From Bacillus cereus (GTDB taxonomy: Bacteria > Bacillota > Bacilli > Bacillales > Bacillaceae_G), in the NCBI RefSeq assembly GCF_002584535.1, contig NZ_NUOT01000008.1:310001-374000 (forward strand): a DNA stretch of 64,000 nucleotides. The letters are read 5' to 3'. The notes under the pieces are model-generated. The model saw nothing but the letters and a program-made list of their open reading frames with translations. It was not told the origin of the DNA and did not search any database. Shown in pieces: positions 46,373 through 55,289 of this stretch. Both the position numbers and the translations under genes were made by a program. Numbering within the stretch: the stretch's first letter is position 1; the number at the start of each line of letters is the position of its first letter.

Positions 46373-46603
46373 CTACTCCCCATTTTCATAGAAAAAAATT
46401 ATTCTATTTACAAAAGCATCTTTTGCCGGTTCCTCATTCCCTGATACTTTTTCTACTGTCTCCTCTTTTGGTTTTTCGTAACGATGATAACTTTCATATT
46501 CTTCATTTACCCATAGTATAGCGAAATAAAACAAAATCGTACAACCTGTAAATAATAAAAATACCTTCATCCCATCAAAAGTTAATTGTAAAGCTCGGCG
46601 CAT
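46373..46603 (-). CDS. yqzK: YqzK-like small membrane protein (DUF4227)
   Basis: 76 residues. One membrane helix (VFLLFTGCTILFYFAILWV) after a short basic start MRRALQLTFDGMK. It sits between fur and xerD exactly where B. subtilis has yqzK. Role unknown. I chose the ATG with GGAGGAG six bases upstream; a longer frame to 46645 has none. Six bp separate it from xerD. Confidence 0.82.
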   Translation of the reverse strand: MRRALQLTFDGMKVFLLFTGCTILFYFAILWVNEEYESYHRYEKPKEETVEKVSGNEEPAKDAFVNRIIFFYENGE

Positions 46604-46679
46604 GGTAAACTCCTCCAAAATATATGTTATTACAACATATGCCAAGCTTTCTGCGATTTATACCTAAATTCAAATAAAA

Positions 46680-46709
46680 AACCTCTTCCTAACTAAATAG
46701 GAAAAGGTT
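46680..46709 (-). terminator. Terminator after fur
   Basis: AACCTTTTCCTA pairs with TAGGAAGAGGTT (one mismatch) followed by TTTTTTA on the minus strand; it includes the fur stop. Confidence 0.8.
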
Positions 46710-47163
46710 ATTTTTCATCCGTTTCATTTTCTTGACAATTTTTACAAATCCCATGGAAAGTTAAACGATGGTCTTTTACCTTGAAGCTCCAGTCTCGTTC
46801 TACTTTTTTCTCCACTTCACCAAGTAAATCCTCTTGAATTTCTTGTACAGCACCACATTGCGTGCAAATCAAATGATGATGGAAACGCTGTGCACCTTCT
46901 TGGCGTAAGTCATAGCGTGAAACACCGTCTCCGAAGTTAATTTTATCAACAACTTTTAACTCAGATAATAACTCTAAAGTTCGATAGACGGTTGCTAATC
47001 CGATCTCTGGCGACTTTTCTTTTACAAGGAGGTAAACATCTTCTGCACTTAAATGATCTTCTTCATTTTCCAGCAGCACACGAACTGTTGCTTCACGTTG
47101 TGGTGTTAATTTATAGCTCGCTGCATGCAATTGCTTCTTAATTCGTTCAATTCTCTCTTCCAT
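46708..47163 (-). CDS. fur: Ferric uptake regulator family protein
   Basis: 151 residues. Winged helix (KLTPQREATVRVLLENEEDHLSAEDVY, in part; recognition helix GLATVYRTLELL), then metal sites HHHLICTQCGAVQ and a C-terminal CKNC. The two CxxC pairs are the structural zinc site. Fur, PerR and Zur are close relatives; neighbours yqzK, xerD and spoIIM and the Fur-like box upstream favour Fur itself. TAGTACCGAATG region: the ATG follows GGAGGGAGTAGTACC. Confidence 0.93.
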   Translation of the reverse strand: MEERIERIKKQLHAASYKLTPQREATVRVLLENEEDHLSAEDVYLLVKEKSPEIGLATVYRTLELLSELKVVDKINFGDGVSRYDLRQEGAQRFHHHLICTQCGAVQEIQEDLLGEVEKKVERDWSFKVKDHRLTFHGICKNCQENETDEK

Positions 47164-47246
47164 TCGGTACTACTCCCTCCTCGCCACTCTTACACCATTA
47201 TATCAGAAGAAGGACTTCTGTCAAAAGAAAAACAATGAAAATAACT

Positions 47247-47261
47247 TGATAATCATTCTCA
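47247..47261. promoter_or_regulatory. Fur box upstream of fur
   Basis: TGATAATCATTCTCA matches 14 of 15 positions of the 7-1-7 Fur motif TGATAATnATTATCA. It lies 84 bp before the fur start, suggesting autoregulation. Confidence 0.7.
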
Positions 47262-47269
47262 TGTAGTAT

Positions 47270-47917
47270 TTATTTTTTATTGATAACTTCCACGACTTCT
47301 TTCATTAACACTGGTGACGCATATGCTTCGATGCTAGAAGCAATTGCTAATACTATGCCAATAACAAGAAAGAAGCAAGTATAGCGGATTAATAACGGTA
47401 GTAGTGGCTCGGTAATTTTTCGAATAAATTGATGCCTAATCATACGTAAAGAAAAACTTGCAGCAATTGTCGTCATGACAAGAAACGCTGGAATGATAAT
47501 TAAATTTTGTGGCAACACAGATACAAATGCTAATAACAATCCATTCCATCCATGCTGACTAACTAAAAACCCTACTGTAAACCCAACAACTACCCCTTTT
47601 AAAAATAATAAAATAAAAATTAGTGGCAATCCAATAATTGAAATTCCTAACAACCAAATAAATCCAATATATTTTAATTGTGAAAAGAAACTTTCTCGAA
47701 ACATGTCGCTCGCAATTGCAAATTCTCCTTTGGAAACTTGTCCAAAAAATCGATTCAAATAAAAAGATAGATCTTGTTTTTGATTGACCTCTAGGCTATT
47801 TACAAGAACGGCTCCAAACACCACACCCATCAATAACAAAACAGAATTAAATATATATAGCGAAGAATTCTCTTGTATATGAGAAATTACACGATCTTGC
47901 CAAGTTTTTCGTAACAT
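47270..47917 (-). CDS. spoIIM: Stage II sporulation protein M
   Basis: 215 residues with about five membrane helices. Works with SpoIID and SpoIIP to remove septal peptidoglycan and drive engulfment from the mother cell. FFSQLKYIGFIWLLGISIIG and VVVGFTVGFLVSQHGWNG are recognisable. Next to fur as in B. subtilis. AAAATGTTACGAAA with GGAGGGAAGA upstream of the ATG. Confidence 0.94.
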   Translation of the reverse strand: MLRKTWQDRVISHIQENSSLYIFNSVLLLMGVVFGAVLVNSLEVNQKQDLSFYLNRFFGQVSKGEFAIASDMFRESFFSQLKYIGFIWLLGISIIGLPLIFILLFLKGVVVGFTVGFLVSQHGWNGLLLAFVSVLPQNLIIIPAFLVMTTIAASFSLRMIRHQFIRKITEPLLPLLIRYTCFFLVIGIVLAIASSIEAYASPVLMKEVVEVINKK

Positions 47918-48041
47918 TTTTCTTCCCTCCGTTCACACTCTTACTAAAATGTATGAAAGAAAGAAAAAAGTATGACGAATTAACATTGAAATTCCGCTCT
48001 ACTTTGCTAAACTTAAAAGTAGAGAATAGGAGGGATTTTAC

Positions 48042-48593
48042 TTGAAACCATTATTATTAGATTTTCCAACATTATTTCAAACTGAGCGCCTGCAAGTACG
48101 CAAACCATTTCCAGGAGATGGAACAGAAGTATATGAAGCAATTCAAGCTTCTTTAGAAGACTTACAACCTTGGATATCCATTACATCTGAAACAGAAGAA
48201 AGTGCTGAGGAAACAGTCCGAGAAGCTCACGGACAATTTTTACTTCGTGAAACATTAGCTTTTCATTTATATGATAAAGCCAATGGTACATTTATCGGCG
48301 CCCTTACCCTTCACCCAGAAAATTGGGATATTCCAAAGTTTTCAATTCGTTTCTGGCTACATAGCGCTTATACAAAACAAGGATATATGACAGAAGCGTT
48401 GAAAGGTGCTGTCCAGTTTGCTTTTGATAAGCTTAATGCTAGACGACTTGAAATTCGCTGCGATGCTACAAATGTAAATGCATGTACTTTAGCAGAACGT
48501 CTTGAATTCATTTTAGAAGGCACACTCGAAAATGACTTTCTTGCTCCAGACGGCAGCTTACGTGACACACGCGTTTACGCCAAAATTAATTAA
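48042..48593 (+). CDS. GNAT acetyltransferase, RimJ/RimL type
   Basis: 183 residues from a TTG with AGGAGGG upstream. Typical RimJ/RimL plan: FQTERLQVRKPFPGDG start, GALTLHPENW in the middle, and YTKQGYMTEALKGAVQFAFDKL binding acetyl-CoA. These acetylate protein N-termini or small amines; the target is unknown. Bounded by a bidirectional terminator shared with nudF. Confidence 0.88.
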   Translation: MKPLLLDFPTLFQTERLQVRKPFPGDGTEVYEAIQASLEDLQPWISITSETEESAEETVREAHGQFLLRETLAFHLYDKANGTFIGALTLHPENWDIPKFSIRFWLHSAYTKQGYMTEALKGAVQFAFDKLNARRLEIRCDATNVNACTLAERLEFILEGTLENDFLAPDGSLRDTRVYAKIN

Positions 48594-48622
48594 AACACTC
48601 GCCTAAGGCGAGTGTTTATTTT
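48593..48622. terminator. Bidirectional terminator
   Basis: AAACACTCGCC pairs with GGCGAGTGTTT around TAA, with T-runs on the plus strand. Confidence 0.88.
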
Positions 48623-49155
48623 TGTAATTGTAAGTATTGCACAGCGAACATCGTCTTCGCATCATGAATACGCTGATTTTTCATAAGTTCAATGGCTTCT
48701 TCTAGTGAAACTTCCATTAACTCTACAAATTCATCTTCATCTAAAGCCGCTTTATTTTCTTTTTTCTTTAATCCTGTCGCTTTATACACATATAAAATTT
48801 CATCAGCAAAACCTGGTGATGTGTAAAAAGATGTGATGAATTCCATTTCATCACATACATAACCCGTTTCTTCTTCTAATTCACGAATTGCTGTGACCTC
48901 TGGCTTTTCTCCAGGCTCTAATTTTCCCGCGGGAATTTCAACAATCTCTTTTTCAAGAGCTTTACGGTACTGCTCAACAAGCACAAGCTTCTCTTCATCT
49001 GTAACAGCGATAATTGCAACGGCACCAGGATGATTTACAATCTCACGTTTACTCATTTCTCCATTTGGCAATACTACATCATCAACACGAACTTTAATAA
49101 CTTTTCCATCAAAAATTGGCTCAGTTGCAACTGTTCTCTCTGCAAGATTACTCAC
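48616..49155 (-). CDS. nudF: ADP-ribose pyrophosphatase (Nudix)
   Basis: 179 residues. Nudix box GKLEPGEKPEVTAIRELEEETGY (G-x5-E-x7-REL-x-EE) at about 80-102. Hydrolyses ADP-ribose to AMP and ribose-5-phosphate. Next to mciZ and yqkF as in B. subtilis (yqkG). AGGGAGATG lies upstream of the ATG. Confidence 0.95.
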   Translation of the reverse strand: MSNLAERTVATEPIFDGKVIKVRVDDVVLPNGEMSKREIVNHPGAVAIIAVTDEEKLVLVEQYRKALEKEIVEIPAGKLEPGEKPEVTAIRELEEETGYVCDEMEFITSFYTSPGFADEILYVYKATGLKKKENKAALDEDEFVELMEVSLEEAIELMKNQRIHDAKTMFAVQYLQLQK

Positions 49156-49179
49156 AATATTTCATCTCCCTATTCTATT

Positions 49180-49201
49180 TCCTAATCGTTCTTCATACAT
49201 T
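49180..49201 (+). promoter_or_regulatory. Sigma-E promoter of mciZ
   Basis: CATACATT (49194-49201) is an exact match to the sigma-E -10 CATACANT. About 14 bp upstream, TTCTATT loosely fits the -35. The gene start is 29 bp downstream. Confidence 0.65.
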
Positions 49202-49229
49202 TTACCACACTGAAAGGAGCGTGATAAAA

Positions 49230-49358
49230 ATGAAAGTATATATTTTACCGAATCGTATCACATTGGTCGGGAAAGCTTGGCAAATTCGTAATAAACTAAA
49301 ACAATATGGAAAAGAGTACACAACTGTACAAGACTGGATTAACGCAAGCAAAAAGTAA
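49230..49358 (+). CDS. mciZ: Mother-cell inhibitor of FtsZ
   Basis: 42 residues. MKVYILPNRITLVGKAWQIR aligns with B. subtilis MciZ, a 40-residue peptide that caps FtsZ filaments in the mother cell. Conserved GKAW, KLK-YG and DWI positions. AAAGGAG lies nine bases before the ATG. It lies between nudF and yqkF, as in B. subtilis, and has a sigma-E promoter. The longer frame upstream (to 49116) overlaps nudF and is rejected. Confidence 0.9.
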   Translation: MKVYILPNRITLVGKAWQIRNKLKQYGKEYTTVQDWINASKK

Positions 49359-49411
49359 ACGTTTGTCAACCTTCTTCTACTTTCGTACAATATAAGATAG
49401 GGGGTTGAGCG

Positions 49412-50326
49412 ATGAAAAAACGACAATTAGGAAACTCAGATTTATATATTACTGAAATAGGACTCGGTTGCATGTCTCTTGGCACCGATGAACACGAAGC
49501 AATCCGCATCATCCATGAAGCAATAGATTTAGGAATTAATTTTTTTGATACGGCAGACTTATACAATTATGGATTAAATGAAGAATTTGTTGGGAAAGCC
49601 CTTAAGGGAAAACGCGATCAAATTGTTCTTACAACGAAAGTAGGAAATCGCTGGACAGATGGCAAAAACGGTTGGTCTTGGGATCCTTCTAAAGCTTATA
49701 TAAAAGCAGAGGTAAAAGAAAGTTTACGCCGCCTGCAAACGGATTATATTGATTTATATCAACTTCACGGCGGAACAATAGAAGATCCTATCGATGAAAC
49801 AATCGAAGCGTTTGAAGATTTAAAACAAGAAGGTGTGATTCGTCATTACGGTATCTCTTCTATCCGTCCAAATGTTATTCATGAATATGCAAAACGGTCT
49901 AACATTGTTAGCGTATTAATGGAGTACAGTCTATTAAATCGCCGGCCAGAAGAATGGTTTTCGTTCTTACAAGATAATCAAATTAGCGTGATTGCCCGCG
50001 GGCCACTCGCAAAAGGTTTATTAACTGACAACAATGAAAGAAAGATAGAAAAAGTGAAAGAAAAAGATTATCTTTCTTATTCTTATAATGAGTTAACAGA
50101 AGCTTTAGCTACTGCTAAAGCAATTACAAAAGGGCGTTCATTAACCGAAACAGCTCTTCAGTATTGCTTATATGATCCGGCTGTTGCAGCTGTTATTCCA
50201 GGTGCTAGCTCTATTCAGCAATTGCGAGAAAATGTACAAGCCACCAAACAATCTCCATTAACAACTGAAGAATACAAACAAATTCAAGCAACTACTAAAT
50301 ATGATACATACACATCACACCGTTAA
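49412..50326 (+). CDS. yqkF: Aldo-keto reductase, YqkF-like
   Basis: 304 residues, TIM-barrel AKR. Catalytic tyrosine in FFDTADLYNYGLNEE (about 45-59), the lysine in LTTKVGN near 74 and histidine in LYQLHGG near 117. Reduces carbonyls with NADPH; substrate unknown. Positional match to B. subtilis yqkF. GGGGG at the start region (TAGGGGGTTGAGCG). Confidence 0.9.
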   Translation: MKKRQLGNSDLYITEIGLGCMSLGTDEHEAIRIIHEAIDLGINFFDTADLYNYGLNEEFVGKALKGKRDQIVLTTKVGNRWTDGKNGWSWDPSKAYIKAEVKESLRRLQTDYIDLYQLHGGTIEDPIDETIEAFEDLKQEGVIRHYGISSIRPNVIHEYAKRSNIVSVLMEYSLLNRRPEEWFSFLQDNQISVIARGPLAKGLLTDNNERKIEKVKEKDYLSYSYNELTEALATAKAITKGRSLTETALQYCLYDPAVAAVIPGASSIQQLRENVQATKQSPLTTEEYKQIQATTKYDTYTSHR

Positions 50327-50358
50327 AAAAACGCTACCGAAAATGGTAGCGTTTTTTT
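50325..50358. terminator. Bidirectional terminator between two reductase genes
   Basis: ACGCTACC pairs with GGTAGCGT; A- and T-runs on both sides. Confidence 0.9.
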
Positions 50359-51184
50359 ACAATGTATCATATTTATCAGGGTTTGTACCTACATGTAAAT
50401 TACGATCCAGCGTATCAATCTGCTTGATTTCTTCTTCTGTTAATGAAAAATCAAAAATCGTAAAGTTCTCTTGAATACGAGATGGTGTAACAGATTTAGG
50501 AATTGTTACGATACCACTTTGAATATCCCAGCGTAAAATAATTTGAGCAGGTGTTTTTTCATATTTTTTAGCAATCTCTTGAATAATTGGATGCTGAAAG
50601 ACTTCGCCACCTCTCATTAACGGACTCCACGCTTCCATTTGAATCTGTTCATTTTGACAAAAATCACGTAATTCAAACTGCGCGAGCATCGGGTGAAGTT
50701 CTACTTGGTTCACCATCGGCTTCACATTACAATTTGGCAAAAGCTGCTCTAAATGATGTTGGTGAAAATTCGAAACGCCTATTGCACGTACTTTTCCTTC
50801 TTCATATAATTTCTCAAGAGCCCGATATGTATCTATGTATTTTCCTCTTATTGGCCAGTGAATTAAATATAAATCTACATAATCCATTTGTAATTTCTTT
50901 AAACTTTTATCAAATGCTTGAAGCGTCGTTTCATAACCTTGATCGTCATTCCATACTTTTGTCGTAATAAACAATTCTTCACGGGCAATCCCCGATTCAC
51001 GAACCGCTTCTCCGACACCGCTTTCATTTTCATATACAGTCGCTGTATCAATAGAGCGATATCCAACTTCTAAAGCTGCTTTTACTGCTTGTTTTACTTC
51101 TTCTCCCTCTTTTGCTTTATATACACCTAAACCAAGCATAGGCATTTTCACACCATTACGAAGTGTAGTTGTTGGAATATACAT
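50357..51184 (-). CDS. Aldo-keto reductase, diketogulonate-reductase type
   Basis: 275 residues. TIM-barrel AKR with RSIDTATVYENESGVGEAV (tyrosine), FITTKVWN (lysine) and LYLIHWP (histidine). C-terminal IPKSVTPSRIQEN binds NADPH. Similar to YvgN/YtbE-type glyoxal/methylglyoxal reductases; exact role unclear. I chose the ATG at 51184 with AAGGAGGAGC upstream; the longer frame to 51235 has no site. Confidence 0.92.
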   Translation of the reverse strand: MYIPTTTLRNGVKMPMLGLGVYKAKEGEEVKQAVKAALEVGYRSIDTATVYENESGVGEAVRESGIAREELFITTKVWNDDQGYETTLQAFDKSLKKLQMDYVDLYLIHWPIRGKYIDTYRALEKLYEEGKVRAIGVSNFHQHHLEQLLPNCNVKPMVNQVELHPMLAQFELRDFCQNEQIQMEAWSPLMRGGEVFQHPIIQEIAKKYEKTPAQIILRWDIQSGIVTIPKSVTPSRIQENFTIFDFSLTEEEIKQIDTLDRNLHVGTNPDKYDTL

Positions 51185-51333
51185 GATTGTTGCTCCTCCT
51201 TCTTCTCTCCTACGAATGATATAGAGAGGTGCCATAAAATTTTTGTAACCATCACCTTATTTGAACAAGATTTATAGCAAAAGTCAAAAAATACATTCAG
51301 TTAACATAATATTTTTATAAAAATAACACGTTC

Positions 51334-51858
51334 TTACTTGCTCACGTTACTTTCTAACCACTCTTTTGCTTTCACATCAATATTACGTACAAAATCAGTC
51401 TTTCCTTCTGTATATTGATCTCCATCATATGTGAATTTTTCTGCTAAGTCATTTTTTAATGCCGCATAAGCTTCTGCTTCTTCACAATGTGCCATCATAT
51501 AATCACGAAATGCTAAATGACGTGTGATTTCTGGATTTCCTGTTTCAAATACATGTAAATGATACGACCGTTTTTCTTCCGTTCCATGGATAAAAAAACG
51601 CCGACCGGAAATACCATTTTCACCTTTTACAATGTAACCGAGTTTTTCAAAGCGCTCTTTCCAATTGTCTACTCTCTCAATATCTTCCACCTCCATAATC
51701 ATATCAACAATCGGCTTTGCTGCGAGCCCTGGTACTGATGTACTACCAATATGATGTACCTTCACAGGTTCTGGCATTGCTATTTTTAGCCTCTTCGCTT
51801 CTATTTGAAACTTCTCACTCCAATGGTTTTCATAAGGAACGACTACAATCTTTCTCAT
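51334..51858 (-). CDS. GrpB/UPF0157 family protein
   Basis: 174 residues. Signature VHHIGSTSVPGLAAKPIVDMIMEV (about 34-57) of the GrpB family, which has a nucleotidyltransferase-like fold. The biochemical role is not established. AAAGGGGAATTGGG precedes the ATG. Monocistronic. Confidence 0.88.
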   Translation of the reverse strand: MRKIVVVPYENHWSEKFQIEAKRLKIAMPEPVKVHHIGSTSVPGLAAKPIVDMIMEVEDIERVDNWKERFEKLGYIVKGENGISGRRFFIHGTEEKRSYHLHVFETGNPEITRHLAFRDYMMAHCEEAEAYAALKNDLAEKFTYDGDQYTEGKTDFVRNIDVKAKEWLESNVSK

Positions 51859-51891
51859 CCCAATTCCCCTTTTCTTATCAAATCGTTAAAA

Positions 51892-51923
51892 AAATCATCA
51901 GGATAATACCGCTGATGATTTTT
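51892..51923 (-). terminator. Terminator after yqkE
   Basis: AAATCATCA pairs with TGATGATTT, T-run on both strands. Confidence 0.82.
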
Positions 51924-51927
51924 TATA

Positions 51928-52182
51928 TTATTTAAAGTCTTTCCAAGTGAGATTACTTTCACTTAATAGTTCTTCAAACGATTTATTCTTTTCTCGTTCC
52001 TTTTGCTCTTTACGTTTTCTTTCTTGTTCTTCTATTTCTTTTTGCTCAGCTCTTACTTGTAATTCTTTCTTCTTACTTTTCAATTGATTCATTAGTGATG
52101 CATTCAATTGATCACCAATGGTAATAGAATCTTTCTCTGTCTGATGATTCATTTGTGTTTGTCTTTGCTTCTTTTTCTTCAT
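51928..52182 (-). CDS. yqkE: YqkE-like charged helical protein (DUF3886)
   Basis: 84 residues, about half Lys, Glu and Gln, forming one long helix (EIEEQERKRKEQKEREKN) and ending SFEELLSESNLTWKDFK, which is the conserved tail. Matches B. subtilis YqkE by sequence and location. Role unknown. I chose the ATG at 52182 with AAGGTG upstream over a GTG three codons earlier. Confidence 0.82.
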   Translation of the reverse strand: MKKKKQRQTQMNHQTEKDSITIGDQLNASLMNQLKSKKKELQVRAEQKEIEEQERKRKEQKEREKNKSFEELLSESNLTWKDFK

Positions 52183-52415
52183 ACTACTCACCTTTTACTT
52201 TTTTCTCCATTATAGGGGAAATGACTCCCTCTCCACAATAAAAAAGCCCATTCTCTTTCGATTCCCCTACTATTTTTATCTCGTAAAGATGTAAAGGGAA
52301 AAATAAAGTTTTATTAATTTTTATAATAAAAAGAAATTTTGTAGCATTAATCCTCTTAATCTATTAAAATTATGTCGTATGATGTCAGATTATAAAAAAA
52401 AGGGAGAGAAATTTC

Positions 52416-54005
52416 ATGTGGAAAAAAGTCATTCCTGCTGCTCTAGTATTAAGTACGATTACCTTCTCAAGTGTATTCGCTGCACCACCGTCTCAGACAC
52501 CAGCAGAACAAAACCGCTACATAGACGTACAAATGCTTGGTATTAACGACTTTCATGGACAATTAGACACTGTAAAGAAAATTAACAACAAAGAGGCAGG
52601 GGGCGCCGAGTACTTAGCTGCTTATTTACGTGATCGTGAAAAGCAAAATCCAAATACATTAATGGTTCATGCGGGTGATGTCGTCGGAGCAAGTCCTCCA
52701 GTTTCAGCACTACTACAAGACGAACCAACAATTGAATTTTTAAATGATTTAGGATTTGATGTTGGAACGATTGGAAACCATGAATTTGATGAAGGAATAG
52801 ACGAAATGCATCGTCTTATTTATGGTGGATACCATGAAAAAACAGGGAATTTCAAAGGAGCAAAATTCCCGTACGTTGCTGCCAATTTCTACAACAAATC
52901 AACTGGTCGCTTATTTCTACCACCATTTACTGTAAAAATGGTACAAGGGGTTCCTGTTGGCTTTATCGGGGTTGTAACAACAGATGTTCCTAACGTTGTT
53001 ATGCCTACTATGCTAAAAAATGTACAAATTACAGATGAAGTTGAAGCAATTAACACATCTGTAAAACAACTGAAAAGACTAGGTGTTAAATCTATCGTTG
53101 TTCTTGCACATAATGGAGGTACAACGGATAATAACGGCGTAACAAATGGCGATATTGTTCGCTTAGCAAATGAGACTGACCCAGAAGTCGATGTGATTTT
53201 CGGCGGTCATAGTCATACTTATGTAAATGGAACCGTTAACAACAAGCTTGTCGTACAAGCAAATTCTTATGGAATGGCCTTTGCCGACGTAGATGTAAAA
53301 ATTGATCGTAAAACAAAAGATATTGTTGGAAAAAAAGCAGAAGTTGTTACAACCTACCATGAAGGAATAAAACCTGATCAACAAGTGAAAAAGAAAATGG
53401 ATCAGTATCAAGAAAAAATTGCTCCTCTTGTAAATCAGGTTGTTGGAAAATCTACCGCTCCAATGGATCGTAAACAAAATGACGCGGGCGAATCCACTCT
53501 TGGAAATTTAATTGCTGATGTTCAGCGCGAGACCATGAATACTCAAATTGCCCTTATGAATCCTGGTGGTATTCGCAATGATCTAGATGCTGGCGATATT
53601 ACATGGGGAGAATTATATGGCATTCAACCATTTGGGAATCAATTGATAAAAGTTAATTTAACTGGTCAAGACATTCGAGATATTTTAAATCAACAATGGC
53701 AAAAAGACATAACAAGAATGCTTCAAATCTCAGGTATTCAGTACACTTGGGATGCGAATAAACCAAATGGTGAAAAAGTTACAAATATCCACTTAACAAA
53801 CGGAGAAGAGTTAGTTGCCTCTAAAACTTACAGCGTCGTTGCAAATGCCTTTCTAGCTTCGGGCGGTGATGGATTTGTATCCTTTAAAAATGGAAAAGAT
53901 GCTGAAACAGGACCAACTGATTTCGAAGCGTTAGTGAATTATGTAAAACAAGCAAAGGAACCAATTCAACCTATTATTGATGGAAGAATTCAAAAACTGA
54001 ACTAG
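52416..54005 (+). CDS. Secreted 5'-nucleotidase/UDP-sugar hydrolase family protein
   Basis: 529 residues. Signal peptide (KKVIPAALVLSTITFSSVFA). Metallophosphatase motifs: LGINDFHGQ near 41, HAGDVVGAS near 87, IGNHEFDEG near 119 and FGGHSHTYV near 260. C-terminal 5-nucleotidase domain from about 330, with NPGGIRND and FGNQL. No LPXTG anchor or repeats, so it is released. Hydrolyses extracellular nucleotides. Terminator downstream. Confidence 0.92.
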   Translation: MWKKVIPAALVLSTITFSSVFAAPPSQTPAEQNRYIDVQMLGINDFHGQLDTVKKINNKEAGGAEYLAAYLRDREKQNPNTLMVHAGDVVGASPPVSALLQDEPTIEFLNDLGFDVGTIGNHEFDEGIDEMHRLIYGGYHEKTGNFKGAKFPYVAANFYNKSTGRLFLPPFTVKMVQGVPVGFIGVVTTDVPNVVMPTMLKNVQITDEVEAINTSVKQLKRLGVKSIVVLAHNGGTTDNNGVTNGDIVRLANETDPEVDVIFGGHSHTYVNGTVNNKLVVQANSYGMAFADVDVKIDRKTKDIVGKKAEVVTTYHEGIKPDQQVKKKMDQYQEKIAPLVNQVVGKSTAPMDRKQNDAGESTLGNLIADVQRETMNTQIALMNPGGIRNDLDAGDITWGELYGIQPFGNQLIKVNLTGQDIRDILNQQWQKDITRMLQISGIQYTWDANKPNGEKVTNIHLTNGEELVASKTYSVVANAFLASGGDGFVSFKNGKDAETGPTDFEALVNYVKQAKEPIQPIIDGRIQKLN

Positions 54006-54062
54006 TTTTTTCTATACGAAAATACGTTAATACTAAAAAGAGCTCCACTATATTCTCACTTA

Positions 54063-54098
54063 AAACCCCCATGTTCATTTAGAATACGGGGGTTTTTC
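54063..54098 (+). terminator. Terminator after the 5'-nucleotidase gene
   Basis: AAACCCCC pairs with GGGGGTTT around a 17-nt loop, followed by T residues. Confidence 0.75.
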
Positions 54099-54187
54099 AT
54101 ACATAACCTAAAATCTATTCTAAAGGATATGCACCCAGTATCTTCATTCCCCGTAAAATATATAAGAATAAACTGGGAGGGAAAAAA

Positions 54188-54631
54188 ATGTATTCCTATT
54201 CAAATAATTACAATTTTATATACAGACAAAACGAAAAATTAATTGTTGACATCGAAAAAGCCATCAATGGAGAGTACAGCGCAATAAATTGTTATGCTAA
54301 ATTAGCTAATTTGGCTTCACAAAATACTGAGCGAAATCAAATTCTTGAAATCCGCCAAGATGAAATAAAACATTTTCAACAATTTGTACAGATTTACATC
54401 AGCTTAACGGGTAGGCAACCTCAACCAAAAATCATTGAAGAGGGTCCAAATTTTTATGAAGAGGGATTAGAATTCGCGCTACAAGACGAACAACGAACTG
54501 TTGACTTCTACTTAAAAATTGCAGATGATACTACAAATCAATTCATTAAAGAAGCATTTCGTAGAGCAGCAGATGATGAACAAAATCATGCCGTTTGGTT
54601 CTTGTATTATTTTTTTAAAACTAAAAAATAA
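54188..54631 (+). CDS. Ferritin-like diiron protein
   Basis: 147 residues. Two E...ExxH-type helices: GEYSAINCYAKL with RQDEIKHFQQF, and LQDEQRTVDFY with ADDEQNHAVW, which is the diiron four-helix bundle pattern. Related to rubrerythrin/YhjR-like proteins seen in spores, role uncertain. GGGAGGGAAAAAA precedes the ATG. Monocistronic. Confidence 0.82.
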   Translation: MYSYSNNYNFIYRQNEKLIVDIEKAINGEYSAINCYAKLANLASQNTERNQILEIRQDEIKHFQQFVQIYISLTGRQPQPKIIEEGPNFYEEGLEFALQDEQRTVDFYLKIADDTTNQFIKEAFRRAADDEQNHAVWFLYYFFKTKK

Positions 54632-54678
54632 TACTACAAAGGATACATGCTTTTGCATTGAACATAGTATCCTTCCCT

Positions 54679-55155
54679 TCATTTATCTTGATACAATTCA
54701 TCAGCTTCTTTATACTTTCGTAAAAATTCTATCAACGCTTCTTCTACAATTTTAGATTTATGAACTCCTGTCGCATCAGCTATAACGTCTAATTTCTCTA
54801 AAATCTCCGTACATATAGAAAAAGTGCGTTTTTTCTTCTCATTACTTGTGATTATTTTGGGAAGAATAAGTTCCTCGCGTTTTCGCAATAATTCATAAAT
54901 ATTTTGCAATTGTTCATAAATCAAAACCTGATAATCTGTTTTTACATATTGAAGTGCAGTTGCTTCTTGAAGATATAAATGGCGGGGCTCTTCTCCCTCT
55001 CCAATAAATATTCTTTTCTTCTGTTCACCATCATATTCATATCCAAGTATCCTTAACTTTTTCGACAATGCATAGGGACTCATATCGAGGCGTTTCGCAA
55101 CTATGGCAAGTGGTTCACGTTTATTCAAGCAATCTATAATTTCTCCAATCGTCAC
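54679..55155 (-). CDS. HTH protein with a ribbon-helix-helix-like tail
   Basis: 158 residues, not a named family. N-terminal helix-turn-helix-like region (EPLAIVAKRLDMSPYALSKKLRILGY, in part), a mid coiled region and a C-terminus RTFSICTEILEKLDVIADATGVHKSKIVEEALIEFL that resembles RHH or CopG domains. The combination suggests DNA binding, possibly phage- or plasmid-derived. It is not near an obvious target. Annotated as a putative regulator only. Confidence 0.7.
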   Translation of the reverse strand: MTIGEIIDCLNKREPLAIVAKRLDMSPYALSKKLRILGYEYDGEQKKRIFIGEGEEPRHLYLQEATALQYVKTDYQVLIYEQLQNIYELLRKREELILPKIITSNEKKKRTFSICTEILEKLDVIADATGVHKSKIVEEALIEFLRKYKEADELYQDK

Positions 55156-55289
55156 TTCCTTCCTCCTCTCCCTAAGCGTTCATAGTTGAAATATAGCCTA
55201 TATGTTATGATACAATAACTTTTTAACAGTATATGCAAGATAGTACACCCGTGCGATACATACTCTTAGAGAAAAGGAGATTTTTTTAT

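Noticed and set aside
52340-52415. Pho box before the 5'-nucleotidase gene
   Set aside because: TTAA-type repeats occur at nine-base spacing, not the eleven expected, and lack the ACA part.
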